A stretch of 64,000 nucleotides of DNA from an uncultured Methylocystaceae bacterium. Lineage in GTDB: Bacteria; Pseudomonadota; Alphaproteobacteria; Rhizobiales; Beijerinckiaceae. This document shows positions 19,104 through 28,509 of the stretch, one piece after another (position 1 is the stretch's first letter; every line of letters starts with the position of its first letter). Position numbers and translations under genes: made by a program. The notes under the pieces were generated by a model. The model saw only the letters and a list, made by a program, of their open reading frames with translations, made no database searches and was not told the DNA's origin. The DNA lies in assembly GCA_903870245.1 (NCBI GenBank), contig CAIQCB010000043.1, positions 62,001 through 126,000 on the forward strand. Direction: 5' to 3'.

Positions 19104-19847
19104 TCAGTGCGACAGCGCCCAGACCATGCTGACCCGTGCGCTGATTCTCTGGAGGCCGGGACGCATCGGGGGCGCGCTATCGGCCATTGGCGCAGCGGCG
19201 GCCTTCATCGCGTAGGGATGCGGAAAGGGCGACGTTTCGTCGGCCGGGCGAATTTCCAGCACGCGCGACAGACGCAAACCCGCCGCCTCGGCGTAAACGC
19301 GGGCGCGACGTTCAGCGTCCTTCACCGCCCTGGCGCGCAATTCATCCATCTTGGCCTCGGGCTGGGAATAATCATATTCGACGCCCTGGAGGCTATTGAC
19401 GCCCTTGTCCATAAGTCGACCCGCAATCTCCCCGGCGCGCTGAATTTCTCGCACGCGCACGCTGAGATCGTTGCGGGCGACATATTGTTTTTTGATCCCG
19501 ATGGTTTTGCCCTTGAGATCGCGCTCCTCCGTGGTGACCGGGGTGAGCGTCACCCCCTGCGTGCGCACGTCGGCGTCGACGACGCCCAGGGTCTTCAACT
19601 CATCGAGAATCGCCGCTGCGATGCGCGCGTTCTCTTTGGCCGCCTCAGCCGCCGCCGCGCGCTCGGTGACGACTCCGAAATTCAGCGTAGCCTGATCTGG
19701 CGCGACATCCTCTTCGGCCACGCCGATCACCGAGACGCTCGGCACAGAATCCTTCAAAGGTTCGGCAAACGCCGGCTGGACCGACTCACCGCCGAAAACG
19801 CCCCCCAGGCAAAGGGCGAGAGAGAGTGCGAAAACCGGACGAATCAT
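19104..19847 (-). CDS. SIMPL (DUF541) domain periplasmic protein
   Basis: 247 residues with an N-terminal signal peptide (LALCLGGVFGGESVQPAFAEP). The mature region carries the SIMPL/DUF541 pattern: SVIGVAEEDVAPDQATLNFGV, a helical stretch with repeated Ala/Glu, and VEYDYSQPEAKMDELRARAVKDAERRA. The family is found in the periplasm or outer membrane, with oxidative-stress or signalling roles proposed but not settled. It is convergent with queF and divergent from the fzlA-like gene. Confidence 0.88.
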   Translation of the reverse strand: MIRPVFALSLALCLGGVFGGESVQPAFAEPLKDSVPSVSVIGVAEEDVAPDQATLNFGVVTERAAAAEAAKENARIAAAILDELKTLGVVDADVRTQGVTLTPVTTEERDLKGKTIGIKKQYVARNDLSVRVREIQRAGEIAGRLMDKGVNSLQGVEYDYSQPEAKMDELRARAVKDAERRARVYAEAAGLRLSRVLEIRPADETSPFPHPYAMKAAAAPMADSAPPMRPGLQRISARVSMVWALSH

Positions 19848-19990
19848 GCCATATCCCTGATTCTCAAGACCGCAATCGGACGGCCGCCGTCTCCGCCCGC
19901 GAAGCGGGCGGCGATTTTACAGTTCTCATCATAACCAAAGCGGCGGCCCGCGTCCCGTCCAGCGAACGAAACAGCCCAACGAAACAAACT

Positions 19991-20674
19991 ATGCCCGTTC
20001 TCCACCATCACCCGTTTTGCCCGCAATCGCGTTTCGTGCGTCTTGTTCTCGGCGAATATGGCGTTCCGGTCCAACTGGTCGAAGAACGCGTCGCCGAACG
20101 TCGCCCGGAGTTTCTGGCGCTCGACCCCGCCGGACGGACTCCGGTGTTTGTCGACGACGATGGAACGGTCGCGCCCGGCGCAACCGTGATCATGGAATAT
20201 ATCGACGACATCGCCGGCGCGGCGCTCGGGGCGCGGCGTCTCATGCCGACCGACCCGCGGCAGCGAGTCGAGGTGCGCCGGCTTGTCGACTGGTTCACCG
20301 TCAAACTGGACGCCGAAGCGACAAGCTGGCTGGTGCAGGAGAAAATCTTCAAACGTCACGCATCGCAGGGCGGCGCGCCGGATATGGACGCCGTGCGGGC
20401 GGCACGCGCCAATTTGCGTCATCACATGCGCTACATCGACGCCCTCGCCGGCCTGCGCCGATGGCTCGCCGGCGATCGGCTGAGTTACGCCGATTTTGCA
20501 GCCGCCGCGCATCTTTCCTGCGCCGATTATCTTGACGACGCGCCCTGGAGCGAGCACGCCTCTGCGAAGGAATGGTATCAGCGTCTCAAATCCCGGCCGG
20601 CGTTTCGGTCGCTGCTCGCAGACCGTGTTCCGGGCATGGCGCCGGCCTCTCAATACGCAGAAATAGATTTTTAA
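19991..20674 (+). CDS. fzlA: glutathione S-transferase-like protein, FzlA type
   Basis: 227 residues with an N-terminal thioredoxin-fold half (LHHHPFCPQSRFVRLVLGEYGV; GRTPVFVDDDG) and an all-helical C-terminal half. The ending LADRVPGMAPASQYAEIDF is characteristic of FzlA, the alphaproteobacterial FtsZ-binding GST homologue that regulates cell constriction; this is from general knowledge of the family. The ATG at 19991 was chosen because the frame upstream is not GST-like and overlaps the neighbour's promoter. In relatives FzlA is often near queuosine genes, and here queF lies 1 kb upstream. Ordinary GST activity is the alternative. Confidence 0.8.
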   Translation: MPVLHHHPFCPQSRFVRLVLGEYGVPVQLVEERVAERRPEFLALDPAGRTPVFVDDDGTVAPGATVIMEYIDDIAGAALGARRLMPTDPRQRVEVRRLVDWFTVKLDAEATSWLVQEKIFKRHASQGGAPDMDAVRAARANLRHHMRYIDALAGLRRWLAGDRLSYADFAAAAHLSCADYLDDAPWSEHASAKEWYQRLKSRPAFRSLLADRVPGMAPASQYAEIDF

Positions 20675-20885
20675 TTCGAAAACCTGGGCCCGGGTGGAAT
20701 ATTTTTGCTACGCTTATGCGACAGCGCCCGTTGCCGCCGTTGAACTCACAGAAAACTAAATTAACTATCAGAGACCCTCAGAAACGATACAGCAACAAAA
20801 TCCCACTAATGTTAACTCGTAGTTATATAAGCTAATCAAAAGTGGCCAGAGTTAAACACAAGTTCACCTCTGGATTGGAACTAAC

Positions 20886-21374
20886 GTGCAAGTGCTAGTT
20901 TGTGGCTCCAGAACCGTCGGACAGGTTAGCCCGGGCCTGACCGGCCCCGCTGCCGCCAAAGATCTTTCGAGAGCCAGTTTCGAACGCAAATTCGTGACCG
21001 GTTATCTCTCCCGGCTCCATGAAAAAACGCCGATCACGCTGTTAATCGGTGGTGAAGAAGGCGGCGCAGGAAGCGTCGGCCTGAACTGGGCCAGAGCCAA
21101 CAATATCGAGACTATGGGCTGGCGAAGACTCAAGTTTCCTAAATCAGCTCTCTTGGCCTCGTTGACGTCGTTTGGGAAAAAAAAACGTTCGTCGGACTAT
21201 GTCATGGAGACATTCGAAGCCCGAAACGCACGCATGCTTGAGGGTTGTCAGCCGGAGCTGATTCTGGCCTTCGGCGGCGGCGAGTCGACCCGACTGATGC
21301 TGGAACTCGCGAGAGAAAAAGGCGTGAGGGTCATCGAAATCGAGATTCCGGAATTTGCGCAAGACTCGGACTAG
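20886..21374 (+). CDS. SLOG-fold (DUF2493-like) nucleotide-binding protein
   Basis: 162 residues from a GTG start. The pattern fits a Rossmann-like SLOG domain: VLVCGSRTVG at the N-terminus, LLIGGEEGGAGSVGLNWARANNI in place of the usual IHGGARGAD motif, then NARMLEGCQPELILAFGGGESTRLMLELAREKGVRVIEI, the typical C-terminal half. SLOG domains sense or bind nucleotide derivatives, and some act in defence or phage contexts; no effector domain is attached here. The 210 bases upstream are AT-rich, unlike the surroundings, which hints at transfer. Confidence 0.75.
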   Translation: MQVLVCGSRTVGQVSPGLTGPAAAKDLSRASFERKFVTGYLSRLHEKTPITLLIGGEEGGAGSVGLNWARANNIETMGWRRLKFPKSALLASLTSFGKKKRSSDYVMETFEARNARMLEGCQPELILAFGGGESTRLMLELAREKGVRVIEIEIPEFAQDSD

Positions 21375-21818
21375 CGCCTGAGTTCCAAACCGTCGCGCAA
21401 CCACCGCGCTTCCGTGGGCGGCGGGACAGGAAGCGGTATAACTTGCCCGCCGTCCGACGCTCGCTGCGTCCGGGGCTTTCCCATGCGCTCCCAACAACGC
21501 CCAAAGATACTGGCGTTTAGCGATCAACCCCGGCGTGCGGACGGGATCGTCTCCCAGAGACTGGCGCGTTCATGGCGCGAATTAAGACGCAGGGCCTAGA
21601 GGCAACCGGTACAGCCGGGGATTCGCTCCATCTCATGGCGGCGGCGTTCGGCCTCGCGCCGGCCTTCGCGTCTGTAAAATAGAGGAAGTTGTGGGTTGCC
21701 GGGGAAACCAACGACATCGTCGCCGGGTTTCTTGCCAACCCGCAAGGGGCAATGGGCCCGACAAGGGCGATGCGGGTTCAATCAGGCGGAATTGGATTTG
21801 CAGTCGATCTCGGGCGCG
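21375..21818. other. intergenic stretch without a supported gene
   Basis: 444 bases between the SLOG gene and tRNA-Tyr. A minus-strand frame of 61 codons ending MERIPGCTGCL (21596-21781) begins at TTG without a convincing ribosome-binding site, so I do not call it. Nothing else is recognised. Confidence 0.4.
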
Positions 21819-21903
21819 TGGTGGGGGAAGTAGGACTCGAACCTACGAAGGCTTAGCCAGCGGATTTACAGTCCGCCCCCTTTGCCGCTCGGGACATTCC
21901 CCC
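21819..21903 (-). tRNA. tRNA-Tyr (anticodon GTA)
   Basis: On the minus strand the sequence folds as a class II tRNA. The acceptor GGGGGAA (21903-21897) pairs with TTCCCCC, the anticodon stem GCGGA/TCCGC encloses the loop CTGTAAA (anticodon GTA), there is a long variable arm, and the T arm GTAGG-TTCGAGT-CCTAC is canonical. The CCA end is encoded (21821-21819). Length is 85 bases. Confidence 0.97.
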
Positions 21904-22026
21904 ATCCGTCGCGCGTGACCGGCGATCCGCCGGTGCGCGCCGCGGCTCCGGGTTGAAGCCGACGGTAGCGGCATATGCGGCGGTCACGGCGCGGCTGTCA
22001 ATATCAAAACCCCCGACCCGGCCTGG

Positions 22027-22395
22027 CTATTTTATGACTTCGGCGGGGCTCAGGGGCCGCCAGAATCCCTGGCGGTAAAACCCGCGGAAAATCCATCCCT
22101 CCGATTTGCGCGCCGAACGCGCGAAATAGAGGAAAACGCTGTCTTCCGCGTCACGATATTCATAGACCTTGCAGTCCTGTGGCGGCGTTTCGCATCTGCC
22201 GTCCTCAATGGCGTCCGGCTCCCGGCCCATCTTGTGGGCGACGGTTTTTTCGTCGTCGCCGGCGACCAGCTTTTGCGCGCGAAGATCGAGCGCGCGCGTT
22301 ATGGTGTCGTAGGCGTTCGACTGGCCCATGGCGATCGGCGCAGGCGTCACGGCGAACAGGATCGCGCCCAACGTCAGACCCGGCGAAACTCTCAT
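22027..22395 (-). CDS. small secreted protein of unknown function
   Basis: 122 residues. An N-terminal signal peptide (LGAILFAVTPAPIAMGQS) precedes a mature domain with a Cys pair (GRCETPPQDCKVYEYRD) and an aromatic C-terminus (GWIFRGFYRQGFWRPL). Probably periplasmic. No family recognised. It lies downstream of the MFS gene on the same strand with a gap of about 50 bases. Confidence 0.65.
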   Translation of the reverse strand: MRVSPGLTLGAILFAVTPAPIAMGQSNAYDTITRALDLRAQKLVAGDDEKTVAHKMGREPDAIEDGRCETPPQDCKVYEYRDAEDSVFLYFARSARKSEGWIFRGFYRQGFWRPLSPAEVIK

Positions 22396-22446
22396 CTCGG
22401 CTCTCCTCTGCCCGTCATAATGCGGATTTTTGCGCGATTGTCCGGT

Positions 22447-23814
22447 CTAATCCCGCCGCCCGTTCAAGACCGGCGCCGGGCTGTCCGGACCCAGATAGAC
22501 AACCAGCGCGGCGCAGACCAGCGGCCCCGACGCCAGCGCCAGCAGCGCCGGACCATAGCCGCCGCTCGCCTCCTTGATCCAGCCGACCATCCAGGGTCCG
22601 AAAAAGCCGGCGAGATTGCCGATGGAATTGATCAGCGCAATGGCGAGAGCGGCGCGGGCGCCGTCGAATGACCCGGTGACGAGCGCCCAGAACGGCGGCA
22701 GGGTTGCAAAAACGCCGATGGCGGCAAGGCATATGGCGGCGGTGGCCCCCATCGGCGATGCGGCGGCGGCCCATCCCGCAGCAGCCAATCCCGCAGCGGC
22801 CACGCATGCCGCCAGCGCCGTGTGCCAGACCCGTTCGCCGCGACGATCCGAGCGCCGGCTCCACCAGAGCATTGCGAAGGCTCCGCAAAGAAACGGGAGG
22901 GCCGTGACAAAGCCGGCGACGAGCGGACCGGGACCATAGCCATCAACGATCTGCGGCAACCACATGCCGAGACCGTAAAGCGCCAACACGACGCCGAAAT
23001 AGGCGACCCCCAGCCAGAGCGCGCGCCGGTCTTGCAGGGCTGCAATCATGGCCGCAATCATTGCTGGAAGAAGCCCCTGCAAGACTCCGGGCTCGTCCGC
23101 ATCCGCTGTCTCTCCGGCGACCTGCGCCGTCAACCAATCGCGCTCGGCCGGCGCCAGCCAATCGGCGGTCTGGGGGCGGTCGGTAAGATAAAACCAGGCG
23201 ACGACGCCCAGAACGATCGCCGGCGCCGCCTCGATTATGAAAAGCCAGCGCCAGCCGCGCATGCCGCCAACGCCTTCCGCATAAGACAACACCGCCCCGG
23301 ACAATGGCGCCCCGATCACCGTGGCGAGCGGCACGGCAAAAAGAAAGGCGGCGAGGATGCGCCCGCGCTGCGCCTGCGGAAACCAGTAGGTGAGATAAAG
23401 GATAATCCCCGGCATAAAGCCCGCTTCGGCCGCGCCCAGCAAAAACCGCAGGACATAAAAGCCGGTTTCATCGCGCACGAAAGCCAGCGCCGCCGACACG
23501 ACCCCCCAGGTCACCATGATGCGGGCGATCCAGATACGGGCGCCAATATGATGCAGAATATAATTGCTCGGCGTCTCCAACAGCGCGTAGCTCATGAAGA
23601 ATATGCCGGCGCCCCATCCATAGACAGCGGGCGAAAACTTCAGATCGCTATTCATCGTCGCCGCCGCGAAGCTCAAATTCACGCGATCGAGATAGGCGGC
23701 GAAGTAGCACATGATCAGAAAGGGAACGAGCCGGCGAAATACCCGCGCCTGAACCTCCACGCCGTCGATTGGGTCGTCCATTGCGCCCGGGCGCGGCAAA
23801 TCATGCAGGCTCAT
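22447..23814 (-). CDS. MFS transporter, anion:cation symporter-like
   Basis: 455 residues with about 12 hydrophobic segments. The first half has the MFS features of the ACS (organic anion/proton symporter) group: YFAAYLDRVNLSFAA, then GAGIFFMSYALLETPSNYILH and ARIWIARIMVTWGVVSA, with RFLLGAAEAGFMPGIILYLTYWFP. The substrate cannot be read from sequence; small carboxylates are typical. Its ATG overlaps the stop of the methyltransferase upstream (ATGA at 23811-23814), so the two are co-transcribed. Confidence 0.9.
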   Translation of the reverse strand: MSLHDLPRPGAMDDPIDGVEVQARVFRRLVPFLIMCYFAAYLDRVNLSFAAATMNSDLKFSPAVYGWGAGIFFMSYALLETPSNYILHHIGARIWIARIMVTWGVVSAALAFVRDETGFYVLRFLLGAAEAGFMPGIILYLTYWFPQAQRGRILAAFLFAVPLATVIGAPLSGAVLSYAEGVGGMRGWRWLFIIEAAPAIVLGVVAWFYLTDRPQTADWLAPAERDWLTAQVAGETADADEPGVLQGLLPAMIAAMIAALQDRRALWLGVAYFGVVLALYGLGMWLPQIVDGYGPGPLVAGFVTALPFLCGAFAMLWWSRRSDRRGERVWHTALAACVAAAGLAAAGWAAAASPMGATAAICLAAIGVFATLPPFWALVTGSFDGARAALAIALINSIGNLAGFFGPWMVGWIKEASGGYGPALLALASGPLVCAALVVYLGPDSPAPVLNGRRD

Positions 23815-24509
23815 ACGCGCTCGAACACCATCAGCCGATGCCAGATTTGCGGCGTCGTCACTGACGCCGGACGCAAACCCGCATTGGACGCCATCGCCTC
23901 AATCTCGCTCCAGGGTTCGGGAAAATCATTGTTGACGATGTGTTCGCAAATCGCTTCGTGTTCGGCGCCGTCGAGTCCGGTCATCGTGGCCCGCAGCCAG
24001 CGGGTATAGGCGAGATGATAGGCGTCGAGCGGCTGGTTTTCCTCGCGCACGATATCGACCAGCATCATTGCGCCATCAGGCGCAAGCTTCTGAGACGCGG
24101 CGCGAAAAAACGCCGCCTTCTCGTCGCGCGTCAGATGATGCAACGCAAAGCTGGAATAAATCACATCAGCCGGCCCCGTCAGACCGATGAGCGCGTCGCG
24201 CATGTCGGCGTGGCGCAACTCGACCGTGCAAGCCAGATCCGAAAGGTTTTGTCTGGCCAACGCCAGCGCCGGCTGAGAAAGATCGGCGCCGAAATAGGCT
24301 TTCACCGGCATGTCCAGAAGAATGGGCGCCAGCGTGGCCGCATCGCCGCAGCCCAGATCGACCAGCGAGAACGGCCGCCCCTGAAATCGCGCAACCAACG
24401 CCGCGCGCAAGGCCGCGCCCAGCTCGCGGTGAAACATGTAATTCCCGCCGACAACGCGCGCATAGGTGTCCCAGACATGAAAAAAGCGGATCGCCGAGGG
24501 TTCGTTCAT
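23811..24509 (-). CDS. class I SAM-dependent methyltransferase
   Basis: 232 residues. The Rossmann methyltransferase motifs are present: FSLVDLGCGDAATLAP (motif I), YFGADLSQPALALA (motif II), HADMRDAL and DVIYSSFALHHL (motif IV), DGAMMLVDIVRE. The acceptor is unknown. Overlap with the MFS gene suggests a shared role, perhaps modification of a transported compound; this is speculative. Confidence 0.85.
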   Translation of the reverse strand: MNEPSAIRFFHVWDTYARVVGGNYMFHRELGAALRAALVARFQGRPFSLVDLGCGDAATLAPILLDMPVKAYFGADLSQPALALARQNLSDLACTVELRHADMRDALIGLTGPADVIYSSFALHHLTRDEKAAFFRAASQKLAPDGAMMLVDIVREENQPLDAYHLAYTRWLRATMTGLDGAEHEAICEHIVNNDFPEPWSEIEAMASNAGLRPASVTTPQIWHRLMVFERV

Positions 24510-24585
24510 GACTCAAATTCCGATGCGTCCTGCGGAGAAGCCCGGAGCGCTAAGCAGGCGCGCGGGGGGATCTGCGACCCAAAGT

Positions 24586-25356
24586 TCATTTACGGAGAAC
24601 AATAAACAGTCGCGGATAACGCAGCAAGACGCGCCCGTCCGATTGAAGCGGATAGGCGTCGGCGAGTTCATCGCGATAGCGCGAGAGAAAAGCCTTTTGT
24701 TCAGCGTCACCGAGCGCATCCAGAAACGGACGCAGCGCCGATCCCTCGAACCAGCGGACAATATCGTCGACGCTCTTGAGCGGATGGACATAGGTGGTGC
24801 GCCAGATATCGAGTTGCGCGCCGCAATCCTTCAGCAATTCATAATAGGATTCTACTGGCCCGACCAGCATCCGGGTTTTTGCGATCGGCACCAGCCTGTC
24901 GGCCCAGGGGCCGTCAGCAGCGACCATCCGCATCAGCGCATGCGAAATTTCATGAATATTGTCAGGCATCTGCGCCGCCAGCACGCCGCCGTCGGCGAGG
25001 CAATCGACAAACTGGAGCAGGCGCTCCCGATGATCGGCGACAAATTGCAACGAGGCGTTGGCGAAAATCAGACCGGCGGGCGCCGATGGACGCCAGGTTT
25101 CGATATCGCCTTCGACAAATCGTGCGCAGGGCAGCCGGATTCTCGCCGAGGCCAGCATGTCGGTGGACAGATCGACGCCGACAACATCGGCGTTTGGAAA
25201 GGCCGCGCACAGTAATTCGGTGCTGTTGCCGGGTCCACATCCCAGATCGAAGACGCCGCCCCTCGGCGTTATTGAGATATGCGCCAGCAGATCGCGCGCG
25301 GCGCGGGTGCGCTCGCGTTCAAATTCCAGATAGACGCTAGAACTCCATTCCGCCAC
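24586..25356 (-). CDS. tam: trans-aconitate 2-methyltransferase
   Basis: 256 residues, the normal Tam length. The family pattern is clear: YLEFERERTRAARDLLAHI, GGVFDLGCGPGNSTELL (SAM binding), ADVVGVDLSTDMLA, LIFANASLQFVADHRERL, the MPDNIHEISHALMR stretch, and YVHPLKSVDDIVRWFEGSALRPFL near the C-terminus. It methylates trans-aconitate, a spontaneous by-product that inhibits aconitase. It lies 77 bases upstream of the other methyltransferase on the same strand. Confidence 0.93.
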   Translation of the reverse strand: MAEWSSSVYLEFERERTRAARDLLAHISITPRGGVFDLGCGPGNSTELLCAAFPNADVVGVDLSTDMLASARIRLPCARFVEGDIETWRPSAPAGLIFANASLQFVADHRERLLQFVDCLADGGVLAAQMPDNIHEISHALMRMVAADGPWADRLVPIAKTRMLVGPVESYYELLKDCGAQLDIWRTTYVHPLKSVDDIVRWFEGSALRPFLDALGDAEQKAFLSRYRDELADAYPLQSDGRVLLRYPRLFIVLRK

Positions 25357-25582
25357 GAGTCACTAATCTCCATAATGATGATCCCCGTGGAGACAATGGA
25401 CGAGCCGGGCCGAATGCACAAATGATTTTCAAATCGGCGAGATTGACGCATTGGCGACAGGAGGCTCAAATGAAACGACGCGTCACCGTCGCATTTTGCG
25501 CATAAAATTTCCGGGCAGTCTGTGGGCGCCCCGAATAATGCTAGGATCAAAGGCAAGAATCGTACGCCGACCGGGGGACGCC

Positions 25583-25870
25583 GTGAAAGTCATCGGCAAA
25601 TTTCTGATGTGGGCTCTGGCCTACGCGATGGGCGCTGCGCTGATCTTCTTTCTCGCTCAAAGCCCAGCGCCGCCGATCAACATCGCCAAACCTGCGCCCG
25701 TCGCCGAAGCGCCGCCGGCGCAATCGGTCGCACCCAAACCGACCGAGCCCGGCGAAACCACGCCGCCGCTCGCAGAGGAAGCCGCGCCGCCGGCTCCCGC
25801 CCCCGATGCGATGTCGACGCCTGCATCCACGCCGCGCCGCGTCAAGGCGGTCCGCATCCCCTCGCGGTAA
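25583..25870 (+). CDS. small single-pass membrane protein, Pro/Ala-rich
   Basis: 95 residues from a GTG start preceded by GGGGGAC, the best-placed start in the frame. One membrane segment (about residues 8-22, WALAYAMGAALIFFLA) is followed by a Pro/Ala/Glu-rich tail and a basic end (TPRRVKAVRIPSR). It probably spans the inner membrane once with a flexible periplasmic tail. An upstream ATG at 25538 is a weaker alternative start. Function unknown. Confidence 0.6.
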   Translation: MKVIGKFLMWALAYAMGAALIFFLAQSPAPPINIAKPAPVAEAPPAQSVAPKPTEPGETTPPLAEEAAPPAPAPDAMSTPASTPRRVKAVRIPSR

Positions 25871-25980
25871 CGCGCGCGCGCAGCCCGCAAAAGCGGTGTG
25901 CGATCTTGACAAGCCTGACCTCTGCGAGACCATAGACCCAGTGTGCGCGTCTTTGCTGATTCTCTCCTTCCGGGACGGCC

Positions 25981-27723
25981 ATGCATCAGCCCAGAAAATG
26001 GTGGATCGGATTGCCGATCCTTGTCGCCCTCGTCTATGGCGCGGTCAATGATCTGACGCCCCGGATCGAAGCCAATCTCGCCGCCCGCGCCACAGCGCTG
26101 ATTGCGCAACATTCCGACATCATCGCGAAGGCCCGGATCGAAGTCCATGGACGCGACATGCTTGTCGGCGGACTGACGCTCACAGACAAGCAAAGCGTCT
26201 TTGCGAAACTGCGCGCCGATCCCGGTCTGCGTAGCCTGAGCGACGCAACCACGACCCTTTCCGCCGCGCATCCTTTCGCATTGAGCCTCTCGCGACGCGG
26301 CGATCAGGCCGCGTTGTCCGGCCACGTCCCGCTGACGGAAGAAAAGGAAAAACTTGTCGCGCGACTCTTGGCCGAAGGCCTGAGCGTCGAGGATCTCACC
26401 TCCTACGCGTCGGGAGCCCCCGCGGCGTTCGACACACTGGCCGATTTCGCCGCCGATCAACTGGCGCGTCTCGATCCCGCGCAAGCGACCCTCAGCGACG
26501 CGACGCTGACGATCAGCGGCGTAGCGCGTGACGACTACGCCTATGAAGCAGCGCTGAACGCGCTGAAGGCGCCGCCTGCCGGCGCGCAGTCTTTCAGCGG
26601 CGAAATTCTGCCGCCGCGCGTCGCTCAATATGTCTTCTCCGCCAGCATTGGTTCGGGCGCGATCTCGCTTGGCGGACACCTCCCGGACGCCGATCTGCGT
26701 CACGCCGTCGTTGCGCGCGCCGCCGGGCTCGGACAGGGCGCGACCGTGACCGACTCCCTGCGCCTCGGGTCAGGCGCGCCCCAGGGGGATTACGCCGGCG
26801 CAGTCGACGCCGCGCTCGCCGCACTCGGGCGACTGGCGACGGGCACGGCGACGCTGGAGGGCGCATCGCTGAAGATCATAGGCGAGGGACGCGCGAATAT
26901 CGACGCCGAGGCGGTGACGCGAACCGCGCGGGAAAAGCTCCCAAAAGGCTTCCTGATCGCGAAAGTCGACGTCGAGTCGGGTCCAGCCGCCCCCTATCGT
27001 CTTACTGTGTCGCATGCGGAGGAGGCAGTAACTCTCGCCGGTCACGCGCCCAACGAGTCAACGCGCAAGCGGATCGTCGATCTTGCCCGACGCAGCTTCC
27101 CCGATGCGTCGATGAACGACCATCTGAGCGTCGCCAGAGGCGCGCCAGCGCATTACATCGAGGCCGTCGACGCCGCGCTCGATCAATTGGCGCGTCTGGA
27201 AACCGGCGACGTCACGATTAATGACTCCGCCGTCGCTCTTTCCGGCGTCGCCCGTAACACGCAAACGCAAAGCGATGTCGTCGCAACCCTTGCCGGCGCA
27301 CTGCCGCCAGGCTTTCGCGGCGAAAGCCGCGTGAATGCAAAAGAACTGGACGCGCCGCTGACGGCGGACGCCTGTCGGGCGGCTTTTGTCGCATTCTCCC
27401 AATCAGACTTCCGATTCACGCCCGACGACACTGCGCTGGCGCCGGAGTCGACGCCCATCCTGGAAAAACTGGCGGAAACGACCTTACGCTGTCCGGACGC
27501 CAACCTCGAAATCAGCGGACATCTCGACGCCAACGGCATAGAGGAGCTTACACGTGCGCGCAGCAAGCGTCGGGCCCAGGCGATCGTCGATCGTCTGGTG
27601 CGCGCCGGCGCAGATCCATCGCGGCTGTCGGCGACGGGGTATGGCTCGACACGGCCTGTGGCTCCCAATGATAGCGAAGACCACCGCGCGCGTAACCGTC
27701 GCATCGAATTCGCCATGAAATAA
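25981..27723 (+). CDS. OmpA C-terminal domain envelope protein with repeated BON-like segments
   Basis: 580 residues. An N-terminal signal anchor (WWIGLPILVALVYGAV) is followed by about 400 residues of imperfect repeats, each with a LSGH/ISGV/LAGH type turn (SGHVPLTEE, ISGVARDDY, LGGHLPDAD, LAGHAPNES, LSGVARNTQ) like BON domains. The last 120 residues form an OmpA/MotB peptidoglycan-binding domain (EISGHLDANG, LTRARSKRRAQAIVDRLV, SATGYGSTRPVAPNDSEDHRARNRRIE). The architecture resembles mycobacterial ArfA-type proteins. It heads a tight gene run with the HHH and pentapeptide proteins. Confidence 0.87.
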   Translation: MHQPRKWWIGLPILVALVYGAVNDLTPRIEANLAARATALIAQHSDIIAKARIEVHGRDMLVGGLTLTDKQSVFAKLRADPGLRSLSDATTTLSAAHPFALSLSRRGDQAALSGHVPLTEEKEKLVARLLAEGLSVEDLTSYASGAPAAFDTLADFAADQLARLDPAQATLSDATLTISGVARDDYAYEAALNALKAPPAGAQSFSGEILPPRVAQYVFSASIGSGAISLGGHLPDADLRHAVVARAAGLGQGATVTDSLRLGSGAPQGDYAGAVDAALAALGRLATGTATLEGASLKIIGEGRANIDAEAVTRTAREKLPKGFLIAKVDVESGPAAPYRLTVSHAEEAVTLAGHAPNESTRKRIVDLARRSFPDASMNDHLSVARGAPAHYIEAVDAALDQLARLETGDVTINDSAVALSGVARNTQTQSDVVATLAGALPPGFRGESRVNAKELDAPLTADACRAAFVAFSQSDFRFTPDDTALAPESTPILEKLAETTLRCPDANLEISGHLDANGIEELTRARSKRRAQAIVDRLVRAGADPSRLSATGYGSTRPVAPNDSEDHRARNRRIEFAMK

Positions 27724-27744
27724 CTGGCCGGAGGCAACGGAGTC

Positions 27745-28479
27745 ATGACCTATTTGCTCACGCTCGGCTGGCCATGGTTCGCCGGCGCCGTCGCGCTTGG
27801 CGCGCTGATCGGTTTTTTTACGTTTCGTCTTGATCGCAACGTTCGTTTCTCCGGAGGTTGGATCATTGTCGCCGGCGCAATGATGCTTGTTGTCGGCGCC
27901 GTCGCCACTGGCGCCGGCGCGCTTCAGGGACGCTCGGCGCTGACGCTCGATATCACGCTGCTCGCCAGTCTCGCCTGCGCGCTGGGGATCGCCCTGGGGG
28001 GCGTGATCAAACCTCTGGCGAAAGCAACCTTTGACCCCGAGGCCCGGCGGGGCGCGGCGCGGGGCGTCGCGCCGTTAATCGTCCCAAGGGAGGAAGCGCC
28101 GCGCGACATTCCCGGCGCCTCCGCCGAACTCCACGCTGTCCTTGCGGAAATGCGTCGCGTCGAAGCCACGCTGCCGCCGCCGAAATCCGGCCGCAACCGT
28201 CGTCAGCCGACCCGGACCGGCGTCGCGCCGACGCTGCTGCCTGCGCCGCGCAACGGCGTCGCCGATGATCTCGACCGCATCAAGGGCCTTGGTCCGAAGA
28301 GCCGCGAAAGATTGCATGCGCTGGGCGTCTTCCATTACGATCAGATCGCTGTCTGGAGCCTCGATAATGCGCGCTGGATCAGCGCTGCTCTGGAGGCGCC
28401 GGGGCGCGTCGAGCGAGGCAAATGGGTGCAACAGGCTCAGGCTCTTGCCAACGAAAGGCGCCGGGCCAATGTCGCCTGA
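27745..28479 (+). CDS. membrane protein with C-terminal helix-hairpin-helix domain
   Basis: 244 residues. Three N-terminal hydrophobic segments (about 5-28, 35-58, 67-90) precede a basic linker and a C-terminal helix-hairpin-helix region (DDLDRIKGLGPKSRERLHALGVFHYDQIAVWS) like the HHH domains often found in NuoE-linked and membrane-tethered proteins. DNA binding cannot be assumed for these. Good ribosome-binding site (CGGAGGC). It lies 21 bases after the OmpA-like gene and 30 before the next, so the three form an operon. Confidence 0.82.
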   Translation: MTYLLTLGWPWFAGAVALGALIGFFTFRLDRNVRFSGGWIIVAGAMMLVVGAVATGAGALQGRSALTLDITLLASLACALGIALGGVIKPLAKATFDPEARRGAARGVAPLIVPREEAPRDIPGASAELHAVLAEMRRVEATLPPPKSGRNRRQPTRTGVAPTLLPAPRNGVADDLDRIKGLGPKSRERLHALGVFHYDQIAVWSLDNARWISAALEAPGRVERGKWVQQAQALANERRRANVA

Positions 28480-28509
28480 AGGCCTGCGAAGGCCAGGAGG
28501 AATGGTCTG

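Noticed and set aside
21596-21781. 61-codon minus-strand frame ending MERIPGCTGCL next to tRNA-Tyr
   Set aside because: It begins at TTG with no convincing ribosome-binding site and no family match; too weak to call.
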